In this document: in pieces, positions 16,398 to 24,736 of the stretch
Numbering within the stretch: the first letter of the stretch is position 1
Layout: every line of letters starts with the position of its first letter
Source of the DNA: Asticcacaulis biprosthecium C19
Lineage (GTDB): Bacteria; Pseudomonadota; Alphaproteobacteria; Caulobacterales; Caulobacteraceae
Direction of reading: 5' to 3'
Assembly (NCBI RefSeq): GCF_000204015.1
Contig: NZ_GL883079.1
Coordinates: forward strand, 198,630-252,330
Length of the DNA stretch: 53,701 bases
The notes under the pieces: generated by a model
The model's database searches: none
What the model was told of the DNA's origin: nothing
What the model saw: only the letters and a program-made list of their open reading frames with translations
Position numbers and translations under genes: made by a program

Positions 16398-16422
16398 CGG
16401 GTGCGCACCCGGCTATACCGGG
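16398..16422. promoter_or_regulatory. Palindromes upstream of the ECF operon
   Basis: CGGGTGCGCACCCG at 16398-16411 is a perfect 14-bp palindrome, directly followed by a second short inverted repeat CCCGG-CTATA-CCGGG (16408-16422). They lie about 20 bp upstream of the first ECF-module gene, a position suited to an operator or a leader hairpin. The rest of the 218-bp divergent gap must also hold the promoter for the LysM gene. I cannot pick a clear GGAAC-type ECF promoter in it. Confidence 0.45.
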
Positions 16423-16607
16423 CCGTTTTCATGACTGAATGTCCGCTGCTGGCTTGGTTGGATGTGCTCACGGTAAATTTCTTTGCGCCATCCCCTCTTT
16501 TGCCCGATTTTTGCGCATCATTAGGGATTCGTTATCCATAGCTTAGCATAGAGTAAACGCGCACCAACCCTTACTCATTAACGATTTCGCATTCACGGAG
16601 CCCCATC

Positions 16608-17153
16608 ATGACAGCGCACGCAAGACGTATGCATCAAGGCTTGATCTTCAGGGGGCTGGTGACTGCTGCGGCCGGATTGGTCCTGCTCGGGCTGCAGGCC
16701 TGCACGACCACGGACATGCCGGAACCGAAATATCCCGTCTATATGCAGGACAAGCCAGCGGATACCGCTCCGGCCACACCTGTGGCGGACGCCGCGCCGG
16801 AGACTGCCGCACCTGTAAGCGCCCCACCACCGTTTTTCGCGCCGGCAACCACGGTCGAATTGCCGGCCGTCGTACCGCCACCGCCGCCGCCGCCGGACAC
16901 CGCCTCGGCATCATCCTCGGCGCCGGTCGCGCCGGTGAAAAATTTGCGCGCCGCCTACACCTATACTCTGGTGGCGCAGGATACGCTGTATGGCGTGTCG
17001 CGCCGTTTCGGCGTTCCGGTCAAGACGCTCTATGACATCAACGGCTTCGAGCCCAATGCCACCCTGCGGATTGGCCAGAAGGTCCTTCTACCGGAGGGCG
17101 CCGTCGATAAGGGGCGGAAGCACGCGCCAATGGCGCCACCCTGGTCCGGCTGA
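16608..17153 (+). CDS. LysM lipoprotein: N-terminal half of a frameshifted NlpD-like gene
   Basis: A 181-residue frame with a lipoprotein signal (G-L-V-L-L-G-L-Q-A-C, lipid on the Cys at about 32), a long Pro/Ala-rich linker with P-P-P-P-P-P-P, and one LysM domain (about 115-160: Y-T-Y-T-L-V-A-Q-D-T-L-Y-G-V-S-R-R-F, then N-G-F-E-P-N-A-T-L-R-I-G-Q-K-V-L-L-P) for peptidoglycan binding. The last 18 residues after the LysM domain look like out-of-frame translation. Adding one G to GGGG at 17111-17114 would join this frame to the LytM frame that follows, giving the usual one-piece LysM-LytM envelope protein. ATG at 16608 has GGAG upstream. Real break or sequencing error cannot be told from here. 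Confidence 0.8.
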   Translation: MTAHARRMHQGLIFRGLVTAAAGLVLLGLQACTTTDMPEPKYPVYMQDKPADTAPATPVADAAPETAAPVSAPPPFFAPATTVELPAVVPPPPPPPDTASASSSAPVAPVKNLRAAYTYTLVAQDTLYGVSRRFGVPVKTLYDINGFEPNATLRIGQKVLLPEGAVDKGRKHAPMAPPWSG

Positions 17154-17161
17154 GCTCAGCT

Positions 17162-17899
17162 TTGGCCAGCACGGCCCCGGCGCCGGTGGTTAGCGCGCCG
17201 GCCGCGAAGCCGGTTGAGGCAAAGTCGACGTCCAGCCTGCCGCCGCCGCCCTTGCCCAAGGCGTCCGAAAAGACCACGACAACGGTTGCGGCCAAACCGA
17301 CCGTCGCCGCTCCGGCTGCGGCAGCGGTTGCCGCCGTTAAACCCGTTGTCACAGCGGCCACGACCACGGTCGCGGCTGTCAAACCGGCCGTGACGCCGCC
17401 GGTGGCGAAACCGGAAGCGAAGCCCGCCGCGAAGCCGCTGGTTGCGACGCCACCGCCGGCCGTGGCTGGCTTTCCGACCAATGCCCAACTGAGCCAGATG
17501 GGCAAGGGCGTTTTTGCCTGGCCGGTCAAGGGCAAGATTCTCGTGCCGTTCGGTCAGTTGGCGCCCAATGTGCGCAATGACGGAATCAATATTGCCTCGA
17601 GCGGCGGCACAGATGTGGTGGCGGCCGCGGATGGCGTCGTGGTCTACCAGGGGGATCAGGTCCGCGAACTGGGTAACACCATCTATATCAAGCACCCCAA
17701 TGGCTGGTACACCGGCTATTCACACCTGTCGGCCATGAAGGTGACCAACAACCAGAAGGTCACCAAAGGGCAGGTCATCGGCACCGTTGGCCAGAGCGGC
17801 ACGATCGACCAGCCGCAACTGCATTTCGAAGTGCGTTATACGCCGTCGACCGATATCGCCCGGCCGATCGATCCGAAGCTGGTTCTGCCGTCATCGTAA
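17162..17899 (+). CDS. LytM (M23-like) C-terminal half of the frameshifted NlpD-like gene
   Basis: 245 residues from a TTG at 17162; the frame is open back to 17111 and would fuse to the LysM frame if one G were restored. An Ala/Pro/Val/Lys-rich linker (about 1-105) leads to a LytM domain (about 115-245: G-V-F-A-W-P-V-K-G-K-I-L-V-P-F-G). The catalytic zinc residues are missing: the HxxxD motif reads N-D-G-I-N-I-A and the HxH motif reads Q-L-H-F-E-V-R. Such degenerate LytM domains, as in E. coli NlpD and EnvC, do not cleave peptidoglycan but activate amidases at division. That role is therefore inferred. No good ribosome site precedes 17162, which supports the frameshift reading. Confidence 0.8.
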   Translation: MASTAPAPVVSAPAAKPVEAKSTSSLPPPPLPKASEKTTTTVAAKPTVAAPAAAAVAAVKPVVTAATTTVAAVKPAVTPPVAKPEAKPAAKPLVATPPPAVAGFPTNAQLSQMGKGVFAWPVKGKILVPFGQLAPNVRNDGINIASSGGTDVVAAADGVVVYQGDQVRELGNTIYIKHPNGWYTGYSHLSAMKVTNNQKVTKGQVIGTVGQSGTIDQPQLHFEVRYTPSTDIARPIDPKLVLPSS

Positions 17900-18033
17900 G
17901 AGGTTAACGGGGAGGGGTTCGATGCGGCCGGCTGTGGCAAATATGCCATTGACCTTTTTATGGTTCTGCCTATGTATGGCGAACCTTTGAGCCGCCTAGT
18001 GTCGCGGCCGTAACGATACTCCAGGAGACGACC

Positions 18034-18387
18034 GTGTTCGCCACCCCCGCCTTTGCTCAAGCTGCCGGCGCTGCCGCGCCATCCGGAACCGACGGCCTGC
18101 TGTCCATGCTGCCGATGCTGATCGGTTTTATCGCCATCATGTACTTCTTCATGATCCGTCCGCAGCAGCAACGCGCCAAGCAGCACAAGGCGATGATCTC
18201 AGCCATCAAGCGCAATGACACGGTCGTACTGTCGTCGGGCCTGATCGGCAAGGTCACCCGCGTTGAGGACGCTGAAATCTCCATGGAAGTCGCCAGTGGC
18301 GTCAATGTCCGGGTCGTCAAGGCCATGATCACCGAAGTGCGCGCCAAGGGCGAACCGGCGCCTGCCAACGACACCAAGGCCGCCTGA
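18034..18387 (+). CDS. yajC: Preprotein translocase subunit YajC
   Basis: A 117-residue YajC, an accessory of the SecDF-YajC complex that helps Sec export across the inner membrane. One membrane helix (L-P-M-L-I-G-F-I-A-I-M-Y-F-F-M-I) is followed by the signature R-P-Q-Q-Q-R-A-K-Q-H-K and a small cytoplasmic domain with L-S-S-G-L-I-G-K-V-T-R. Start is GTG at 18034 with AGGAG seven bases upstream. The N-terminus F-A-T-P-A-F-A-Q-A-A resembles a signal sequence, as is frequent in alphaproteobacterial YajC. secDF begins 38 bp downstream, an operon as expected. Confidence 0.95.
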   Translation: MFATPAFAQAAGAAAPSGTDGLLSMLPMLIGFIAIMYFFMIRPQQQRAKQHKAMISAIKRNDTVVLSSGLIGKVTRVEDAEISMEVASGVNVRVVKAMITEVRAKGEPAPANDTKAA

Positions 18388-18425
18388 GCCCTTCTTTCGC
18401 CTTTTAAAGTACCGAGCGCCAAATC

Positions 18426-21026
18426 ATGATGAGCTTATCACGCTGGAAGGTGGGGCTGGTTCTTATCGCCACCCTTCTGGGCATCCTGTTCTCCTTGCCC
18501 AATTTCTTGCCGTCCAGCGTGAAGGACAGCCTGCCAGGCTTTGTGCCCGCCAAGGGGCTCAATCTGGGCCTCGACCTTCAGGGTGGGTCTTACCTCCTGG
18601 TGGAGGTCGATACCGCCGCCTTGCAGCGTGAACGGCTCAACAATCTGGTCGAACAGATCCGCGCCGATCTGACCGAAAAGAAGATCGCGACGCCGACGCC
18701 AATCGTCGATGGCAACAGTGTGCGTGTCCGCATTCCCGACGTCTCGCAGGTTGACGACGCCTATAAGTCGCTGAGCCGGTTCCCGATGGCACTGCCGAAC
18801 AATCCCAGCGCCATGGACATGACGGTGAACCGTGGGCCGGATCAGACCCTGGTTGTCACGTTGACAGAAGATGGGATACGGGCGACGTCGGTGCGCGCGG
18901 TCGACACCTCTATCGAAATCGTTCGCCGCCGTATCGATGAACTGGGAACCAAAGAGCCGTCGATCGCCCGTCAAGGCGTGAACCGCATCGTCGTTGAAGC
19001 CCCGGGGGAAAGCGATCCGGACGAATTGAAGCGCATCATCGGCACGACCGCGCAACTGACCTTCCATATGGTTGACGACAGCGTTTCGCCCGAGGCCACC
19101 CTGGCCGGCCAACTGCCGCCGGGGACCATGGCGCTGCCTGAGGAAGGCAATGGCGGCCAGCCTTTGGCGATCCGCAAACTGGCCATCGTTTCCGGTAAAA
19201 ATCTGGTCGACGCCAAAACCGAAACGGATGAGAACGGCCAGCCTGCCATCGGTTTTGCCTTCGACAGCGAAGGGGCACGTGCTTTCGGCGACATCACGCG
19301 GAACAATATCGGCAGGCGCTTTGCCATTGTTCTGGATGGCAAGATCATTTCCGCCCCGCGGATTATCGGGGCGATTTCCGGTGGCAAGGGCCAGATTACC
19401 GGCGTCGACCAGGTAGAGGCGTCCGAGACGGTGAAACTGCTCAATGGTGGCGCCTTGCCGGCGCCGCTCAAGTTTGAGCAACAGCGTACCGTGACCGCTG
19501 AATTGGGCGCCGATGCGGTTCAGAAGGGCGCTATTGCGACCCTGGTGGCCGTCATCTGTGTCATCGTCTTCATGTTCTTCTCCTATGGCTTCCTGTTCGG
19601 CGGGGTCGCCGTAGTTGCCCTGATCGTCAACCTCGTCCTCTTGATCGGCGGCATGTCGATGATGCAGGCCACGCTGACACTGCCCGGCATTGCCGGTCTT
19701 ATCCTGACCCTGGCCATGGCGGTTGACGCCAACGTTCTGATCTATGAGCGTATGCGTGACGAAGTGCGCGCCGGTCGAAATGTCATCAGCGCCCTGGACG
19801 CGGGCTTCTCGCGCGCCATGGAAACCATTATCGACGCCAACGTTACCACCCTGGCGGCGGCCGCCATCATGTATTTCCTGGGCGCCGGCCCGGTGAAGGG
19901 CTTCGCTGTCACCCTGACCCTCGGTGTCATAACCTCGGTCTTCTCGGCCGTTCTGGTGACCCAGATTCTGCTGGGCGTGTGGTTCCGCGTTTCGCGCCCC
20001 AAGACCATGCCGATCGCCGACAATGTCAAGCCGACGAAGTGGCCGCTGATCAAGGTCCTACCGCAAAAAACCAACTTCACCTTCGTCAAGTTCGCCAAGC
20101 TGGCGGGCGGCGTGTCGATCCTGGCCGTCCTGGCTTCGCTGTTCCTGGCCATCTACCCGGCAACTCCGCCATGCGGCGGCCTGGCATGCGGTGTCGACTT
20201 TAAGGGCGGTTCGGCGCTGGATATCACGACGGCGCCCCAGGTCATCGACCTCGCCAAGCTGCGCGAGACGATGAACAGTCAGGGTCTGAAGGGCGTTCAG
20301 GTTCAGGGGGTCGACGATGGTACGGCGGCTCAGATGAAGTTCGAAACACCGGGGAATGACCCGGTCGGCAAGGTCGAGCAGGTCAAGATCGCGCTGAAAA
20401 AGGATTTCCCGACCGCCGCCTTCTCCAACACGGAAGTGGTAGGCGCCAAGGTGTCGGGTGAATTGCTGACCGGCGGTATCCTGGCCCTGTTCATGGCCAT
20501 CGGCCTGATGATGATCTACATCTGGTTCCGTTTCGAGTGGCAGTTTGGTTTGGGGGCCGTTGTCGCCCTGTTCCACGACGTCACCCTGACGTTCGGTCTG
20601 TTCGCCCTGTTCAAGCTGGAATTCGACCTGCGCGCTGTGGCGGCCATCCTGACCATCATCGGTTATTCGATGAACGATACCGTCGTCGTGTTCGACCGGC
20701 TGCGGGAAAATCTTCGTAAATACAAAAAGATGCCGTTGGGTGATTTGATCGACCTGTCGATCAATGAGACTTTGTCGCGGACCATCATCACCGGTGTGAC
20801 GGCCATCATGGCCTTGACCGGCCTGGCGGTCCTGGGCGGCGAGACCCTGCTCAGCTTCTCCGTCGCCATGATATTTGGTATCTTTATCGGTACCTATTCC
20901 TCGGTTTATGTTGCCGCGCCAGTTATCCTGTTGTGGGGTGTCAACCGCAATCAGGGGGACGCCGAAGTGGTGGATATGGGCGGCTTCAAGGGCCGCAAGA
21001 AGATCCCGGCCGACGAACTGCCGTAA
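18426..21026 (+). CDS. secDF: Fused SecD-SecF protein export membrane protein
   Basis: An 866-residue fusion of SecD and SecF, the proton-driven RND-type motor that pulls proteins through SecYEG. SecD part: TM1 at about 9-28, N-L-G-L-D-L-Q-G-G-S-Y-L-L-V-E-V (about 48-63), a large periplasmic domain, and A-M-A-V-D-A-N-V-L-I-Y-E-R-M-R-D-E (about 430). SecF part from about 545: V-D-F-K-G-G-S-A-L-D-I, then the second motif Y-S-M-N-D-T-V-V-V-F-D-R-L-R-E-N. Both halves keep the D-x-N/N-D-T elements of the two SecDF signatures. Fusion is the usual form in Caulobacter relatives and some other lineages. A hairpin terminator lies 9 bp after the stop. Confidence 0.95.
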   Translation: MMSLSRWKVGLVLIATLLGILFSLPNFLPSSVKDSLPGFVPAKGLNLGLDLQGGSYLLVEVDTAALQRERLNNLVEQIRADLTEKKIATPTPIVDGNSVRVRIPDVSQVDDAYKSLSRFPMALPNNPSAMDMTVNRGPDQTLVVTLTEDGIRATSVRAVDTSIEIVRRRIDELGTKEPSIARQGVNRIVVEAPGESDPDELKRIIGTTAQLTFHMVDDSVSPEATLAGQLPPGTMALPEEGNGGQPLAIRKLAIVSGKNLVDAKTETDENGQPAIGFAFDSEGARAFGDITRNNIGRRFAIVLDGKIISAPRIIGAISGGKGQITGVDQVEASETVKLLNGGALPAPLKFEQQRTVTAELGADAVQKGAIATLVAVICVIVFMFFSYGFLFGGVAVVALIVNLVLLIGGMSMMQATLTLPGIAGLILTLAMAVDANVLIYERMRDEVRAGRNVISALDAGFSRAMETIIDANVTTLAAAAIMYFLGAGPVKGFAVTLTLGVITSVFSAVLVTQILLGVWFRVSRPKTMPIADNVKPTKWPLIKVLPQKTNFTFVKFAKLAGGVSILAVLASLFLAIYPATPPCGGLACGVDFKGGSALDITTAPQVIDLAKLRETMNSQGLKGVQVQGVDDGTAAQMKFETPGNDPVGKVEQVKIALKKDFPTAAFSNTEVVGAKVSGELLTGGILALFMAIGLMMIYIWFRFEWQFGLGAVVALFHDVTLTFGLFALFKLEFDLRAVAAILTIIGYSMNDTVVVFDRLRENLRKYKKMPLGDLIDLSINETLSRTIITGVTAIMALTGLAVLGGETLLSFSVAMIFGIFIGTYSSVYVAAPVILLWGVNRNQGDAEVVDMGGFKGRKKIPADELP

Positions 21027-21034
21027 GTCAAAAA

Positions 21035-21067
21035 GGGCGCCAGGGCAGAGTTTTGCCTCCGGCGCCC
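21035..21067 (+). terminator. Hairpin after secDF
   Basis: GGGCGCC (21035-21041) pairs with GGCGCCC (21061-21067) and, inside it, AGGGCA with TTGCCT, giving a stem of about 13 bp. It follows the secDF stop by 8 bases. The T tract is weak (GTTTCG), so termination may be partial. Confidence 0.6.
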
Positions 21068-21113
21068 GTTTCGCATAAGGTGCGAGTCTTTTTAATGCGG
21101 ACAGGGGTGCGCC

Positions 21114-21719
21114 ATGGCTGGTTTTTTGGCTAATTTTCGTAATGTCATCGTCGTCAGCCTATTGCTGGCGGTGCTGTTTATCGTCGCCTTTGGCTATGAC
21201 TCCGACCGGGTGAGCCTGGCGGTCGCTGTGTTGCGCTGGGCCCATGTGGTCTGCGGCGTGCTGTGGATCGGTTTGCTGTATTATTTCAACTTTGTGCAAA
21301 TCCGTGTCATGCCGAACGTGCCGGCTGAACTGAAGCCCGGCATCACCAAATATATCGCACCGGAAGCCCTGTTCTGGTTCCGATGGGCGGCACTGCTGAC
21401 CGTCATCATCGGCCTTGCGCTGGCGGCGCACCGTGGCTATGCGGTCGAAGCCTTGAGTCTAGGCTTCGCGGGTGGGCTCAGCGCCTCGGACACAGGTTTT
21501 ATCTTTATTGGCTCCGGTATGTGGCTGGGCCTGATCATGATGTTCAATGTCTGGGGCTTTATCTGGCCGGCCCAGAAGATCGCGCTGGGCATCAAGGATG
21601 GCACGGCCGAGCAAAAGGCCGCTGCTGCCAAGAAGGCGATGATGTTCTCGCGTATCAACACTCTGTTGTCGCTGCCCATGCTGGTCACCATGACCATGTA
21701 CCAGACTCTGTTCGGCTAG
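21114..21719 (+). CDS. PuuD-like (urate hydroxylase N-terminal type) membrane protein
   Basis: A 201-residue multi-pass membrane protein resembling the N-terminal membrane domain of the urate hydroxylase PuuD family (urate oxidase N domain). Signatures are R-W-A-H-V-V-C-G-V-L-W-I-G-L-L-Y-Y-F-N-F (about 39-58), W-F-R-W-A-A-L-L-T, and F-N-V-W-G-F-I-W-P-A-Q-K in the third part, with about five membrane helices. True PuuD proteins have a C-terminal cytochrome c domain; none exists here, so urate oxidation is doubtful. Conserved His and Trp residues may bind heme. It sits between secDF and the squalene-synthase-like gene, as in related genomes to my recollection. Confidence 0.7.
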   Translation: MAGFLANFRNVIVVSLLLAVLFIVAFGYDSDRVSLAVAVLRWAHVVCGVLWIGLLYYFNFVQIRVMPNVPAELKPGITKYIAPEALFWFRWAALLTVIIGLALAAHRGYAVEALSLGFAGGLSASDTGFIFIGSGMWLGLIMMFNVWGFIWPAQKIALGIKDGTAEQKAAAAKKAMMFSRINTLLSLPMLVTMTMYQTLFG

Positions 21720-21722
21720 TTC

Positions 21723-22397
21723 GTGGTGTCGTCCGAGCTCGAACCGAAATCGGAGGACATCCGTCTGGCCTGTGCCTTCATCCCCGACGTGGAACGCCGC
21801 GCCGGGGTCTTGGCCTTATTCGCCTTGCTGGAAACCGTGCGCGAGATTCCGGAACGGGTAACCGAGGCCTTGATGGGGGAGATCAGGCTGCGCTGGTGGT
21901 ATGAAGCGTTTGAAGCGATCGGGCAGGGCCGCACTCCGCACTATCATCCGTTGACGGAGCTGTTTCAACGGTTGATCCCGCTGTACGGCCTGCCGGTCGA
22001 GACCTTTCTCGCCCTGATCGAAGCTCAGATGCCTCTGCTGGACAAGGGCGCGTTGACCTTGCGCCAGGCCATGGATGTCGTCTGCGGAGAAGAGGCCGTG
22101 TATCAACTGGCCCGGATGATCCTGGACGCCGAGGCTGAACCCTCCAGCGGCTTGCAATGCGCGCGCATGTTCGGTTTTTTCCAGTTACAGCGAAGCGGCA
22201 GACTGACCGCCGGGGAGTTCGGCGATACCGAACTGGCGCATCTTCTGGCCGACATGCGTGTCGATGTTCGCGGACTGTCGACCGCTATGGCGCCGCTGGC
22301 CCTACCTGCCGTCGCCGGCTTGGGCCATCGTCGTGGGTATGGGCCCCTGCGATTGCGCCTCAGCCTGTTGTGGACCTATCTGACCGGACGGGTCTGA
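21723..22397 (+). CDS. Squalene/phytoene synthase-like protein
   Basis: A 224-residue protein of the squalene/phytoene synthase superfamily, related to the short NDUFAF6-type branch. Conserved pieces are C-A-F-I-P-D-V-E-R-R-A-G-V-L-A-L-F-A-L, the helix G-E-I-R-L-R-W-W-Y-E-A-F, and G-L-Q-C-A-R-M-F-G-F-F-Q-L. The Asp-rich DxxxD substrate motifs of true squalene and phytoene synthases are not evident, and the protein is shorter (about 225 versus 280-300 residues), so prenyl-transfer activity is unlikely. NDUFAF6-type proteins help respiratory complex I assembly in mitochondria; the bacterial role is unknown. Start is GTG at 21723, 4 bp after the previous stop. It converges with the DUF1353 gene. 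Confidence 0.75.
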   Translation: MVSSELEPKSEDIRLACAFIPDVERRAGVLALFALLETVREIPERVTEALMGEIRLRWWYEAFEAIGQGRTPHYHPLTELFQRLIPLYGLPVETFLALIEAQMPLLDKGALTLRQAMDVVCGEEAVYQLARMILDAEAEPSSGLQCARMFGFFQLQRSGRLTAGEFGDTELAHLLADMRVDVRGLSTAMAPLALPAVAGLGHRRGYGPLRLRLSLLWTYLTGRV

Positions 22398-22399
22398 GC

Positions 22400-23170
22400 C
22401 TACTTTTTCTCGTCTTTTTTCTTCTTCGGCCAGGGTAGCTTGTCCTGGACCCAGTCGGTCGGGCCGGTCTTTTCGGTCACTGTGACAGACGCCGGCACAT
22501 TGAGCACCGGGGTGACGATCGGATAGGCGCGCCAGCCCGTCTGTATCAATTCCTTGAAGCCAATGCACTTCGACATGACACGCACGGCGCCCGTCTTCGG
22601 TTTGGCGAACGGCGCCGGCTGGGCCTTGTCAGGCTGGGTCGGGTTTATGAACGACCAGTCGTCCTTCAGGCCATAGCCCTTCTCGCCACCGGTACGGACC
22701 GCAGTATAGGCCGTTCGGGCCGTCCATTCCGTCACGCCGAAATTGATCATGGCGCGATAGAAGATGTCGTCGGCCTCCTCGCGTTTGCCTGTCTCGCCGA
22801 TGGCGTAGAGGTAGTCATGGATGATCGCAGCGCGGGCCGTCGGCCCTTGCGGGTCGATGACGCCCTGGCCGAACCATGGCACCGAGGCGAAGTCCGTGAC
22901 ATACCATCGAGGCACCACGATCACCTTGCCGGTACCCGGATCGCAGTAGGGAAATTCTTCGTTCAGGGTGAACAGCTTTCGGCCGTTCTTGGTCTTGTTG
23001 AACAAGATGACCGGCTGGGGCGTCAGCGAACTGGGCGTGACAACGGGCGCCACCGGGACGTAGACCGTCGTCTGGGTGGTCGTGGTGGTGGCGCAGGCCG
23101 TAAGGGCCAGGGACGCAGCGGCAAGAAGAGGCAGGGAACGCACGGAAAACCTGAAACGGTAAGAAGACAC
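22400..23170 (-). CDS. DUF1353 lipoprotein
   Basis: A 256-residue lipoprotein with a DUF1353 domain. The signal ends in L-A-L-T-A-C (lipobox), followed by a Thr-rich linker. The domain (about 55-175) shows V-P-R-W-Y-V-T-D-F-A-S-V-P-W-F and A-I-I-H-D-Y-L-Y, whose His and Asp are the family hallmarks, then A-D-D-I-F-Y-R-A-M. DUF1353 proteins occur in phages and bacteria and may be hydrolase-like; activity is unproven. Start is GTG at 23170; a second GTG at 23143 would give a tighter signal peptide (V-R-S-L-P-L-L-A-A-A). The C-terminus is Lys-rich. It ends 2 bp from the convergent squalene-synthase-like gene. Confidence 0.8.
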   Translation of the reverse strand: MSSYRFRFSVRSLPLLAAASLALTACATTTTTQTTVYVPVAPVVTPSSLTPQPVILFNKTKNGRKLFTLNEEFPYCDPGTGKVIVVPRWYVTDFASVPWFGQGVIDPQGPTARAAIIHDYLYAIGETGKREEADDIFYRAMINFGVTEWTARTAYTAVRTGGEKGYGLKDDWSFINPTQPDKAQPAPFAKPKTGAVRVMSKCIGFKELIQTGWRAYPIVTPVLNVPASVTVTEKTGPTDWVQDKLPWPKKKKDEKK

Positions 23171-23192
23171 AGGGGGCTACATAGCGGCAGAT

Positions 23193-24584
23193 TCAGGCAA
23201 GATTTAGCCACTCCTGAACATCGTTCAAGGCCCTGAGTGACATCAGGCGTTTTTTCGCCCGGCCACGTTCCTTCAGGGGGATTTTCTTGCCGTGTTCGTC
23301 GACCTTGGGCGGATCCAGAGGCGGCAGGAGTCCATAGTTGATGTTCATCGGCTGGAAGCTGCCACCCTCCAGGTGACCGATGGTTATGTGGTTGATCAGC
23401 GCGCCCAGGGCCGTAGACTCCGGCGGCGCCGGGAGGCTGGTCCCCAGTGCTTGGGCGGCGGCGAACCGGCCGGCCAGAAGGCCGATCGCGGCGCTCTCGA
23501 CATAGCCTTCAACGCCAGTGAGCTGTCCGGCGAAACGCACGGATTTATCAGGGAAAAGCGCTTTCAACCGAAGTTGGCGATCCAGGAGTTTCGGTGACTG
23601 AATGAAGGTGTTGCGGTGCAGACCGCCGAGGCGGGCGAACTGGGCGTTTTCCAGCCCCGGAATCATGCGGAAAACGTCGGCCTGGGCGCCATGCTTCAGC
23701 TTGGTCTGAAAGCCTACCATATTGTACAGCGTGCCAAGGGCATTGTCCTGGCGAAGCTGGATAATGGCGTGGGCCTTGACGGTCGGGTTGTGCGGGTTGG
23801 TCAGGCCGACCGGTTTCATCGGACCGTAGCGCAGGGTTTCGCGACCGCGTTCGGCCATGACCTCAATCGGCAGGCAGCCGTCGAAATAGGGGACGTGCTC
23901 CCAGTCCTTGAATTCGGCCTTGGGACCGGCCAGCAGTGCATCGATAAAAGCCTCGTACTGGTCCTTGTCCATCGGGCAGTTGATATAGGCCGCCGCGTCA
24001 CCGCCCGGACCTTCCTTGTCGTAGCGCGACTGTTTCCACGCCTTGGACATGTCGATCGAGTCGTAGTGGATGATCGGGGCAATGGCGTCGAAGAAGCTGA
24101 GTTGGCCCTCGCCGGACACATCGAGCACGAATTGCGACAAGGATTCGGAGGTGAGGGGGCCGGTAGCGACGATGACATTGTCCCAGGGCTTGTCGGCCAG
24201 GGTGGTGACTTCCTCGCGGACGACGGTGATCAATGGATGATTTGACAGGATCTCGGTGACGGCCGCGCTGAAGCCGTCGCGGTCGACGGCCAGGGCGCCG
24301 CCGGCCGGGACCTGGTGTTTGTCGGCGCAGGCCAGGATCAGCGAACCGCCGCGGCGCATCTCTTCGTGCAGTAGACCGACGGCATTAAATTGCCAGTCGT
24401 CTGAGCGGAAGGAGTTGGAACAGACCAGTTCGGCGAAGTCGCTGGTATGGTGCGCATTCGTTGGTTTAATCCCTCGCATTTCGTGCAGGACGACAGGGAC
24501 ACCGCGCTGGACGATCTGCCAGGCGGCTTCGGAGCCGGCGAGGCCGCCGCCGACAATGTGAATAGGTTCGGAAGAAACTGTCAT
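23193..24584 (-). CDS. trmFO: Folate-dependent tRNA (uracil-54-C5)-methyltransferase TrmFO
   Basis: A 463-residue FAD enzyme that makes ribothymidine 54 in tRNA using methylenetetrahydrofolate. The FAD-binding start is [16 protein letters not shown], with H-E-M-R-G next. [20 protein letters not shown] and the late [13 protein letters not shown] are GidA/TrmFO family signatures. Length is typical of TrmFO, shorter than MnmG (about 620), which separates the two. It is transcribed alone, divergent from the membrane-protein cluster. Confidence 0.95.
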   Translation of the reverse strand: MTVSSEPIHIVGGGLAGSEAAWQIVQRGVPVVLHEMRGIKPTNAHHTSDFAELVCSNSFRSDDWQFNAVGLLHEEMRRGGSLILACADKHQVPAGGALAVDRDGFSAAVTEILSNHPLITVVREEVTTLADKPWDNVIVATGPLTSESLSQFVLDVSGEGQLSFFDAIAPIIHYDSIDMSKAWKQSRYDKEGPGGDAAAYINCPMDKDQYEAFIDALLAGPKAEFKDWEHVPYFDGCLPIEVMAERGRETLRYGPMKPVGLTNPHNPTVKAHAIIQLRQDNALGTLYNMVGFQTKLKHGAQADVFRMIPGLENAQFARLGGLHRNTFIQSPKLLDRQLRLKALFPDKSVRFAGQLTGVEGYVESAAIGLLAGRFAAAQALGTSLPAPPESTALGALINHITIGHLEGGSFQPMNINYGLLPPLDPPKVDEHGKKIPLKERGRAKKRLMSLRALNDVQEWLNLA

Positions 24585-24736
24585 GGCTGCGGTCTATAGC
24601 AGGGTGTGACACGGGGGCAAGGGCGCGGAGAAATTTGATCCCGTTAACGAAATAAGCTTTTCAAGCGAATGGATTTGAGTCTCAAGTCACGGTCGGCTGT
24701 TATGCCTTAAGGCTGGTTCCAGGGTGGTTATATATT

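Noticed and set aside
17108-17116. Programmed -1 frameshift in the LysM/LytM gene
   Set aside because: The AAGGGGC run is not a canonical slippery heptamer and no downstream stimulatory structure is clear; a one-base sequencing error explains it more simply.
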